A DNA stretch of 64,000 nt from Toxotes chatareus (lineage: Eukaryota; Chordata; Actinopteri; Toxotidae). The notes below the pieces were generated by a model. That model saw only the letters and a list, made by a program, of their open reading frames with translations, was not told the origin of the DNA and did not search any database. Made by a program: the position numbers and the translations under genes. Shown piece after piece: positions 1-9,437 of the stretch; the first letter of the stretch is position 1, and each line of letters starts with the position of its first letter. The stretch covers positions 21,256,501-21,320,500 of the forward strand of contig CM028899.1 in the NCBI GenBank assembly GCA_016801885.1, given 5' to 3'.

Positions 1-2029
1 GAGGAGGCAGAGGCAGGTCCGTCAGGGTAAACGGCTGCAGATGTTGATGCTCTCATGTCCTTGCTCTGAACAGGGCACTGCGCTGTGTTCTCGCATCTTG
101 TGTTCTACCTGTGATCACAGCACAGCGGGTCATTGTGTGAGCTGGGGCCTTGGGGGTGGAGAGAGGAGGCGGAGAGGGATCCACGATCCTCTGCCTCGTC
201 GGGAAATGATCTTAAATTTTCACCCAGCCTTGAGGGACGTGTTTGCATCTGATCTGTGTGTGAGTGTGTTTTTTGGGCACAGAGACAGGGCTGCTTTATT
301 ATACCCGCATCTCACTTGTGTATTTTCAGAGGCTGTGCCATAAGCCTCGAGCACTTATCTGTCATAGTACAGCAGTGTGGGCTACTGATGGATGGGTGAT
401 TGATGACTCTGTTCCATGGGAGACACAGATGTCCACCTACCTCAGTCCCAAAGGAAACTCCATCTGTCAGTTGGTCACGGATGTGTGATTTGTGTCCTGA
501 TGAGGACAGGCCTGATGTCCTCACATGTAAAGATGTTAGGTAGAAGCTGCTCATGTGCGGAGTAGACGCTTCACTGTCTTTACTTCACAAATCATTCTGC
601 TCATTAAATTTCCCACCACCTTCTTCTGACATTTGCAGCCTGGAAGATATGATTTCTCATGAATTTCAAAATAAAATCAGTCATTTGCCGATTATGTTAT
701 TTTTAAATATATTTACAAATTGAAATACAAAATAAATAAAAAAAAAAAAAAAGGCTTTTAAATTGAAGTTTAGTCATATCCCATCTCAATCCTTCTATAT
801 ATTATTTTAAGGAGCATTATAGCTTTCAAAGTCATTGTTAATAGTTTGCAACTTGGACTTGGATTGTCAGACATGTAGTCTCAAGTCCAAGCTATGACAT
901 CTCCAGGGTTAAATCATGTGAAGGAAACCTTAAAACATTAAAATCAGCGACACATAGTCATCCTCTAAAAGGATGCTGATGCTGCAGATGAACAGTTCAC
1001 AAAAAAAAGTAAATTCAAGGGAACAAATAACCCCACCACCACCACGCCAGTAAAAAATGTGTTTAGCTTACTCTTTGTTCAGTTTGTGCTTCACTGTGCA
1101 GAATGATGTATGTACACAGTTTGCTTTCACATTCATCTGCTGCTGCATAAACGTTTCTCTGTGCTCACCTTAAATCTCAGTTTAACACCTGGACTCCTTT
1201 GGAACAAATGAGCAATGTTTTGCATATTCATAGATCCTGCATTTTTCATCCAGTGGATGTAATTTATCTAGATAATTGAACTTGGAAAAACTTTATCAGA
1301 TGAATTGTTATTCAAAACGGGAGTTTTTTTTTGTTTGTTTGTTTAAATGTCTTGAAACATGGCCAGAGGGGATCTCTAAGTAATCCAGTCTTACAAATCA
1401 TTGCTTTGAACAAACAAATGAAGCATTTTGAGAAAATTAAAAAAGAAGTAAAGAAACGGGCCCTCATCTACCTTTTCACTCAGGTTTGTGCTTATCTATG
1501 TGGCCCCTGACCCCATCAGAGCCGTCTATTCTTATTCCCAAGCCGTCTAATACTGAGGCTTTGTCAAACCCACTGGTGTCTCATATATAAATGTGCCCAA
1601 AGTCCCCTTTGGTTTAGGGTAGTGTATTTGGTATCTGTATAGTGACACACATGGTTTTCAATTACCTCCAATCTTAACCCACCTGTGGCAGTATTAGATG
1701 CCCATAACTGTAGAGGAAGGTTCTGGATGCTACAGTGTGTGATATTACCAGCATTACAATAGAAATGAATGCTAAAACCTCGTTTTTAGACAGATTCAAA
1801 GTTAATATTCACCACTGTCTGTCAGTGTATTTACATGTAATTAATGCGAACAAATGTAGTGATCATGATGTCATCTGTGTACAGTCTGCCATATACACAC
1901 CTAGACCAGAGGGCAATCTCAGAGAGGAGTTAAAAGCCAATTTGAAAGGAGGAAGAGAGATCAAAGCTATTTGCATGGGAAAGAATCATTATGGAGAAAG
2001 GAGAGAAAGCTCTGATGAGATGAGCTTCC
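1..2029. other. No gene recognised upstream of the LINE remnant
   Basis: AT-rich DNA with a short poly-A run near 738-752. I looked for a signal-peptide exon of gabrg1 and found none convincing. The first 40 bases could be the edge of an exon outside the window. Confidence 0.5.
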
Positions 2030-3010
2030 AAAACCAATTATGCTAGACCGCTCGTATTTCCGAGTAAAGGACAAGAGACCACCTTTAAGGCGCTTATGAA
2101 TGCCAGAAAATTTGTTCATATAACAACAGCGTGAAAGGGAAAACAAAGGTGTGCGAAATGTGGTAAAGATCATGGCGTGAAAGAGTGTAATGACCTGTTA
2201 AATGCTGTAATTGTGGGGGAAAAAACTGTGCTGAGGCTGATCTAATACAGAGGGTCACAGATGAGAGTAACGTTTCATATGCAGAATCACTCAGAAGGAC
2301 TGAGGGAGCAGTGGCTGTGTTACCTGCATGAGGCTGGAAGGCAGCAATCACAGCATTCAGAACATGACAAGATCTTATACAATTAGTGGTTACAGTGGAA
2401 GATAAGCTTTTTGAGAAGTGGACACATATATACATCATCTGGGAAGTATAGATATGTCCACAGATAAGGATGGAATGGACAGTTTCTTTCCTTTCTTATG
2501 TTTTATGTCCTATAGGAGGAGTCTAACAGCTGATGATCAGGAATTAAACAAGACTTGTTGATGGATTTGTTGAGAAACCAGATTTACTATGTGTACAGGA
2601 GACTTGGTTTAAGCTATGTTTACATTTTTGCAAAACCACAGTATGAATGCTTTACGGCGAGCAGAGGTCGGGGTGAGTTTATTAAGATAGGCTTACAGTG
2701 TAGAGATGTAGAGATCCACTCTGAGCTTGAGTGTTTGGTTGTTAAAGTGCGTTCAGCACATGGTGAGTTTGCCATAGTTTTACTTGTGTGACCTCAGTTT
2801 ACAGTCAGAGCAAGAGGAGCTGGACAGTGTAATGGATAAAGTACAGCCTCGAGGAGAATGAGCTGTGGGATCAGAGCATGAGACAGAAATGGAGCTTTTC
2901 CTAGACAAACACAGACTCGTAGTTTTAAATTACAGTCGGCCAAAATGTTTCCAAGTCAGTAGGGCAGCAAAATCATGCATCGATCCAACATTTACTTCAG
3001 CTGAGCGTAA
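2030..3010 (+). pseudogene. Decayed non-LTR retrotransposon: ORF1 zinc knuckles and endonuclease start
   Basis: Reading across frames, 2150-2225 gives a retroviral-type zinc knuckle RCAKCGKDHGVKEC followed by CCNCGG, then ESNVSYAESLRR. This is the C-terminus of an ORF1 gag-like protein of I/jockey-type LINEs. About 330 bases on, 2555-2795 reads AKPQYECFTASRGRGEFIKI, then GLQCRDVEIHSELECLVVKV and SAHGEFAIV, which is the apurinic endonuclease domain of the same kind of element. Pieces continue to near 3007 (NELWDQ, LDKH, SCIDPTFTSAE in shifted frames). Stops and frameshifts are many and the reverse transcriptase is absent, so it is a dead fragment. The clade (I/Nimb-like) is from memory. Confidence 0.6.
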
Positions 3011-3497
3011 ATAATTTTGCCTCCAGTTTCAATTTTAACTCTTCCAGCTCTTGCACTGTTTTTTGTAGGGCCTGCTGTGGCTGTGCTGTCATGGATGCTG
3101 GACCAGGATGATTCTGTTCTGATAGAATTGGCAGCGTCTGCCTGCGTTCTTTCTATTTCAGTTGAATTGTTTGGTGATGGAGGTCTGACAAATTGAGATA
3201 GAAGAAAAAAAGGTATTTTCACATTCAGTAATTTGCTCAGTGGTGTTCAAGAGGAACAATTAGCAACACTGGCACATGACTCTTTGTTGTAAGATGCATT
3301 GCTGTGGCCTAAGGCAACAACCCAATTGTTGCTTCATTACTATCGACAGCAGACTGTCAGTAACGATGGAAAAAAATGCAACCATGTGTTTACCTGCATT
3401 TACTTCGTGCGCTGCACGGCTGGTTTCCTTTGTCTTATGGTTACTGTCTGTTTCACAGAGGGACACAGCATTTTAAAGGTGGTGTTCTGGCTGGTCC

Positions 3498-4135
3498 TCA
3501 CTTTCTGGATGAGGCATCATCCCTCATAGTGAGGTCAGGCACTTGTTGATGTGTCATGCGTCCCTTCCAGTTGCCTTTGTGGGTGCATTTGTCACAGCCA
3601 TAGTAACCTAAGAATTGTTTGATGAACTGCAGCATGGCGTTTGCTGATGCGTCACATGTAATGCATGTCAGTCTCACTCCTAGTATTGTTTCCCCCAGCT
3701 CAAAGCTGTTAGCGCCGTTGTTCATCTGCTGTGACTTTAATTAAGTCCAGTGGTCCAGGCTTGGCCTCAGGAAGGTTAGTGGTCACAGGAAATGCTCTTA
3801 CTGGTTTTAGATGCACTGTGCAGAGTACAGGCCAGGGAAATCTCAAGCTCAGTGATGTCTTTCATGTAATTGTAGGGATACAGATGCAGGCACATGATTA
3901 GTTGTTCTGTCTCTCCAAATTGAATGCATTCCACTGCAGACCCCATTTGGCTTTCAGCAGGTTCAGTTTTTAATAATGCCTAAGCAGTGAATGGCAGGTC
4001 TTTATGCCCTTGTTCCCTGATAATTTTGTGCAGTGCATCTGCAGCATTGTACCTGATGTTATAGTCACTGATCCATTTCTTTAACTCCTCGACTAATTTG
4101 TCAGTGGGCACATCAATGTCAGCAGTATTCTCAAG
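3498..4135 (-). pseudogene. Decayed DNA-transposon transposase fragment (possibly CACTA/EnSpm tnp2-like)
   Basis: Two coding-like blocks lie on the minus strand. About 4125-3990 reads DIDVPTDKLVEELKKWISDY, then NIRYNAADALHKIIREQGHK and DLPFTA, like the N-terminal region of a transposase family I remember from fish and cnidarian genomes. The block at 3725-3498 reads LTCITCDASANAMLQFIKQF, then LGYYGCDKCTHKGNWKGRM, a C-x2-C pattern with GYYGC and KGxWxGRM typical of the same proteins. The stretch between them is frameshifted. A short coiled-coil-like piece (QQALQKTVQELEELKLKLEA) at about 3085-3005 on the same strand may be its tail. Superfamily placement is tentative. Confidence 0.45.
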
Positions 4136-5035
4136 CGACTGCCTATGTTACTGGAAGTTTCCCAGATTCCATATTTTCTGTGTGTGAGTGCACACACTGA
4201 GGTGCTTTTTTTTTGTCATCTCCTCTGAAATACTTTTTTGCTTAATAAATACCCTGTGAGATGACATTGCAACAGTGTATGAAGAGGGCAGGGTACAAGG
4301 CAAGAGGTCCTGGAAAACACAAAGAAGAGAGAAAACATAGCTAATATTCATATTCATATATCGTTACCCATTCAATATTTGTACGTGGGGGCCCATGTGG
4401 GTAGTAAATGATCTGAAAAATGAGCCCTGTATGGGATTGTCTACATGCTCCATAATGACTCTGTGTCAACTGCCAACATGGATTTACTACAGGATTACCC
4501 TTGGTGTTAAGAGGAACCCAACTAAATACTAATTCAAAACAGATATGGCACAAGAAGTCAATTATAAATTCACAAGAAAAGAATGTTGGTGTCTGTTCCA
4601 GGGGGCCAGGAAGCTAAAGGTCGAAGAGAAAGTTGAGGGTTAGGAGGAGTCATCAGGAGTCATTAATAACACCATCAATTTAGTTTAAAAACACTCTCAC
4701 CAAGGGCAACCATTTACTGCATAGTACTGTTAGAAACTGAGAACAATTAGCTGATAATTGCCTTGATCAGCCACTATCGGTAATTAATATGAACTCACAT
4801 TATTATACTGTAAACCATCAATCAAACCATAAAATCAGTTAATCAGACAACCTTATCACACTTTAGCGTACATCTAATGTCACCAGATGTCCTTTGAAGA
4901 TGGTGAACTATGGCCATAAAGGGATGAACATGGTCAGCAACAATACTCAGATCAGGCTGTGACATTTAAACCGTGATCGATTGCTATGAAGACCCAAAGT
5001 CAAGAAGTCAAGAGACCATTCCCCACACTGGCAGA

Positions 5036-5412
5036 AATCCAGATCCATCAGACCAGGCTACATTTTTCCAGGCTTGAGATCTGATATCTGAGTTAGCGTG
5101 ATCTTTCTGTCAGCTCCAACCAGTCTGACCATTCTCCTCTGACCTCTCTCATCAACAAGGTGTTTCTGTCCTCAGAGCTGCTGCTTCACTGGATGGAGTT
5201 AGTTTTTGGCTTAATTCTGACTTAAACTCTAGAGACAGTTGTGTGTGAAAATCCCAGGAGATCCTCATTCTGATGTTTGATATGAACACTGAAGCTGCTG
5301 ACCTGTATCTGCAGGATTTGATCGTTTTGCACTGTTGCCATATGATTAGCTGAGTTGGTAACTGCATGATGCAGGTGTACAGGTGTTCCTAATAAAGTGC
5401 TTGGCGGGTATA
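5036..5412. repeat. Dispersed teleost repeat ending in ...CCTAATAAAGTG
   Basis: The segment carries phrases I recognise from a very common fish interspersed repeat: CAGTCTGACCATTCTCCTCT, CTCTCATCAACAAGG, AACTCTAGAGACAGTTGTG, GAAAATCCCAGGAGATC and, at the end, CAGGTGTTCCTAATAAAGTG. The last phrase varies CAGGTGTACCTAATAAAGTGG of intact copies. The class (probably a non-autonomous DNA transposon) is not certain. Confidence 0.5.
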
Positions 5413-5928
5413 ATATACCTGCCTTTGGAAAAACCCGGGTCCCCATTTTTTCAGTACCTCCAGACCTGATTCCTCTTTTATTTCTTTAATTTCTGCTCAC
5501 TAACTTCACAAATACCACACCCAGACAGTACAGTTATTTATCAGTAGTCCAGCTGGTTATCACAGTGTGCAGAGTCTATGTTTTGGTCTTGACCAGCCCG
5601 GCTGGTTTTGTGGAGAGGAGCCACTGAAGAAGAACATGCTAAACTGGTGTGGAATCAGTGGTTCATGGCTGAAAGTCTGCAGGGCTTTAGTTGAATCACC
5701 ATTCAGCATCAAAGTAAGAAGATGCAGTGGGCATCGCAAGTTTTCACTGTGTGACTTTAAACTTCAGCTGAACTCAAGCAGCAACAACCACAGCTCAGTG
5801 CTGAAGGCAGTGCCCCAGTGTGTTGTAGGGAGCTTCGGTTCTTCTAATGACCCTGTAAAAACTGGCTATAATGAGCAGATTGAGAAAACTCCCAACTGTT
5901 ACACACTGCTGTAGCTGAGAACACATGG

Positions 5929-6240
5929 GAAAGAGGGACAAAGAGGCAGAGGAGCAACGAGACTTATATAAACTGTGTTAAATTGGCAACAGGTGATTCA
6001 CATTAGGGCGGGGCAGACAATCAACAAAGACGAGAAACAAGACAAAGACTCAGAACACGCACAGAAGGGCCAGGGCTTCAAAACTAAAACAGGAAATGCA
6101 GAACAAAATGACCGAAACAAGAGTAAGATGACAAAATAAAAACATTAGCTTCTAAACAAAGCTCAGGAGAACAAAACAAGACTTCTCAGTCCAAAAGGTC
6201 AAAAAAGAGTTTAACAAAGTCCAAGATAGTTCAAAACTCT
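5929..6240. repeat. Dispersed repeat, GGGCGGGGCAGACAATCA family, copy 1
   Basis: It contains CAACAGGTGATTCACATTAG, GGGCGGGGCAGACAATCA, GAAACAAGACAAAGAC, and GGGCTTCAAAACTAAAACAGGAA. The same phrases in the same order recur at 46800-47000 and, more diverged, at 49460-49600. No coding capacity is visible; the class is unknown to me. Confidence 0.6.
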
Positions 6241-6243
6241 GTA

Positions 6244-7060
6244 CAGTGGTGAAATGTAACAAAGTATTTGTACTTCGTTACTGTACTTAAGTATTTTTTT
6301 TTACGTATCTGTACTTTATTTAAGTAAAAACATTAATGCATACTTTAGATTTTACTCCATTACATTTTGCAGCAATTATCTGTACTTTCTACTCCACTAC
6401 ATTTCTACAATTTATGCCATTACTCGTTACGTTATGAACATAATTTCCTCAAAATGTTGTATGAAAAAATTAGACTGATTGCGTTGAGGCGTTGTTTGCC
6501 ATTGCCAACCAATCAGGTGGCTCTATTACCTCCAGTGATGGCAGAGCATGCATTTGGTAGCAGCACGAGCTAGTGCACTGGCCTGATTCCGGCGAGAAGA
6601 AACGACATGCAACATCAACATGAACCCAGAGCCAACGTCGGCTGAGCCTGAGTCTGAGCCCTCCAGCTCAGAATTAGACAGCCATCTTTGGCCGTATTTA
6701 AGCAGGTATTGTATAGTTGCTTGTATTGTGCAGTGACATAGGCAGAGCAGCAGCCGAGTTCAACTGAGTACATGGGTTTGAAAGTGTTTGTAGTACTGAA
6801 TGGTCTCGGCAGCAAGTGCATACAGCTACGGTAAGCCCCAAGGGGAAAACTTGTGTCAGTCAGTCACGACATGCACTGCACTTAAAGCAAACTAAACTTT
6901 ATCACAGAGTACTCAAGTGAGTTGGGTTGTGTATGCTTTGATTTGGCTGAGAGTTAGTTTGGTAACGTGAAAGGCGAGCAGGCAGAAGAGGGCAGAAGCC
7001 TTAGTTAGTGTCTGACTTCAGTGTGTGCATACAGCTATTTCCTGGAGGCAGAACATACCA
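6244..7060 (+). mobile_element. hAT-type (Tol2-like end) transposon fragment, copy A
   Basis: It begins CAGTGGTGAAATGTAACAAA, followed by the thymine-rich TACTTAAGTATTT / CTGTACTTTATTTAAGTA pattern that marks Tol2-like hAT ends. At about 6620-6705 the plus strand reads MNPEPTSAEPESEPSSSELD then SHLWPYLSR, like the N-terminus of hAT transposases. The stretch about 6730-7060 aligns, in inverted orientation, with 28100-28420. The other terminal repeat was not found, so the right edge is where similarity to the second copy stops. Confidence 0.6.
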
Positions 7061-7599
7061 GACTGAAGCCCCTGGGTGTGTTTGCAGAGATCATGTAATC
7101 TACATGTAATCTACAACTTCTTTATTTTCAACAAACTCTTGATGACTCATCTCTTCTGAGAGAACTTCTTTTCCTAATGTCCTTACATGCCTGACTAACA
7201 CTTACTATTCAGTTCCACTGCATTTCTTTACCTGATCTGCTTGTACTTTGTCTTATTGAATAGATTTAATACTTACTTCAAGGTCTCCTGCTGGACTGAC
7301 GCTTTAGTGTTGGACTGGATTGGATAAAAACGTCAGATTACTAAAAGTAAATGTACATTCTCAGAATTAGGAGTCTGTTGACAATGATGATCTACTTTGC
7401 TTAAACTTTTGAGCCATGAACTGTTTTACAAGGAAATCAAAACAAGTGTGGCTGCTTGTCCTCACTGTGTGTAGGAGGACACTTGCATAAACCTGAACCA
7501 TTTTCAGCTTGCTCATGTCGTGCTGCTGGTCGGCTTTTGAGTCTTTTAGAAGTGGTAGTAGCAGTAAAGCCAATAAAACTGCATCCAGTGGTCAAGTCT

Positions 7600-8480
7600 A
7601 TATGTGTGGGGCTGATTTCCTTTCTGATCCAATACCAAGTAAAACCCAGCCTAGCATTGCTATGATACCAATACAATGCCAATACCTATTAACTTGATAC
7701 ACGATAAAATAAATAATTTCTATTATTAATGCATAAATGAATCAATACCTACATTATAAAATAATCTGTCAGCTGTCAGCTGTTTGCCGTGGTTTTATGA
7801 AAGCAGGAAACTCCCCTTGTTTGAACATCAACACACAAACTGAAGCCTAGACAGTCATGATTCTCTTCCCCTCAGACAGTGACAGTGATGAGCGTTGCCA
7901 ATAGTTACTCTCTCTCTCTCTGTCTCTGTACCTGGATAATGTGTGCCACTGTCAAAGGACTCTTAGTGTAGTATGCCTTGCCCTAGCAGCGCCTTTCTTC
8001 TTCTCTTCTTCAGACCACCGCTGCATAACCTCATCATACTCTGTATTGTGATTAAATCTCAGATGCTTAACAAGGTTTGTGGTGTTGCCACAGTACCTCA
8101 CAGTCTTCCCCACACACACATCACATACTGCTGTTCTGAGGACTGAAAATGTTCCACACGACTGCGTTTGCGGTCAGCCATCATCAGTGTCAACACCCTG
8201 TTCAGTGGCTCATGCATTTATAGAGCCACAGTTTGCATACGACTATGACAAGTGGAAGGCGAAGTAGTTCCTGGCAACCAGGTATTGTATAGACTAGATC
8301 CTGGTGATAACATAGTTACATTCTGTTGTGTCTCTGTTGATGATAAAATACACATTTACCCCAAAGTGCTAGAGTTTAAATATTGATCTTTTAATATAAC
8401 AATCAATCCTAGGACAGAAACATTTGGGATGAGACGTATCAATATTTCCGTATCGATCCATATACCACTAATAAATAGGA
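7600..8480 (-). mobile_element. Second hAT remnant with BED zinc finger
   Basis: On the minus strand about 8235-7980 reads, with one frameshift, ADRKRSRVEHF then CVGKTVRYCGNTTNLVKHLR and FNHNTEYDEVMQRW. C-x-xx-C spacing followed by NLxxHLxxxH is the BED finger of hAT/ZBED transposases. Both flanks (7625-7695 and 8395-8470) carry the ATACCAAT / TATCGATCC-type repeats that I remember next to such elements. Only the DNA-binding N-terminus remains. Confidence 0.5.
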
Positions 8481-8569
8481 AGAGAGAAAGACGCAGCTTA
8501 ACAATGCAACAAGCTACATACGCTACATGCAAGTTTTCATGTACGCCCAGAGGTCGAGAGGTCAGCACC

Positions 8570-9276
8570 TGTCGGCTCTAATTACACCAATGACTGTCAC
8601 TCACACATCAGAGAAGATGCCCAGGTGGAGTGTAGCAGCATGTTAGCTAAGCAGCAGCAGCTTCAGTGCTACATCTGTGTCTACAAAGGATCTGCGCAGG
8701 TGCCGTGTAGGTCACCTACGTTTTGGAAGTGGTCAGAGCCCAATGCACAATATTCTGTTATATTCTATTGAATACCTCCAGGATGCCTCTGTGTTGAAGT
8801 ATCCCCGGCATGTCAAACAGGGAGTACTGGGTGGGGGATAAGGTATGCTGTGATGTGGTGGAAAATAGATGGATGAATGAGCAGAAATTAAAGTTTAGAC
8901 TTAAAGTCAATGCTCTGAAGGGGGTACAGCCAGCCAGCATACCTCAAGGCTTTTACTGTAGGTGTCTTAGACTGAAACACGATTTCAATCTGCTCCTTCA
9001 GCCCAAACAAATTAAGCAGCTAATAAAAATGGGGTACACCATAGATCTTCAGGCAAAATGCAGCAGAGTCAGGTTCTTCTCCTATCAAGGAAATTAACCA
9101 GTTGTTATGAGAAACACTGGAGATGGTTTCATCTAATGAAATATTTTTCCCAGTTACTGACTAGAAGGGTGTCTGTGGCTGTGGCTATATACATTTTTTG
9201 GCATCAAACACACCCAGCAACTTATATGCAAATATTATGTCCTTGTTTCTTACAGTCTTTTCTTTCTGCTCCACAG
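8570..9276. other. Intronic or upstream sequence before gabrg1 exon 2
   Basis: Nothing recognised. A frame at 8810-9097 (95 codons) has no family resemblance and no splice logic. Confidence 0.5.
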
Positions 9277-9437
9277 TACAGCATTTGGGCCCAGTAAACA
9301 GGAAGAGGAGGACTATGAAGACGTGCCTATAAACAAGACCTGGGTCTTATCACCAAAGGTCTATGAGAGCGATGTGACTTTGATCCTAAATAAACTGCTG
9401 CAGGGCTACGACAACAAACTGCGGCCTGACATCGGAG
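9277..9437 (+). CDS. gabrg1: gabrg1 exon 2
   Basis: It encodes the start of the mature extracellular domain: an acidic EEEDYEDV stretch, an NKT N-glycosylation sequon, and a segment ending [10 protein letters not shown]. The acceptor is ccacag ending at 9276; the first base completes a split codon from the missing exon 1, so the exact left edge is less certain than the right. The right edge is GGA-G followed by GCAAGT, a GC donor; the next exon supplies TG to complete Val, as in other gamma subunits. Confidence 0.9.
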
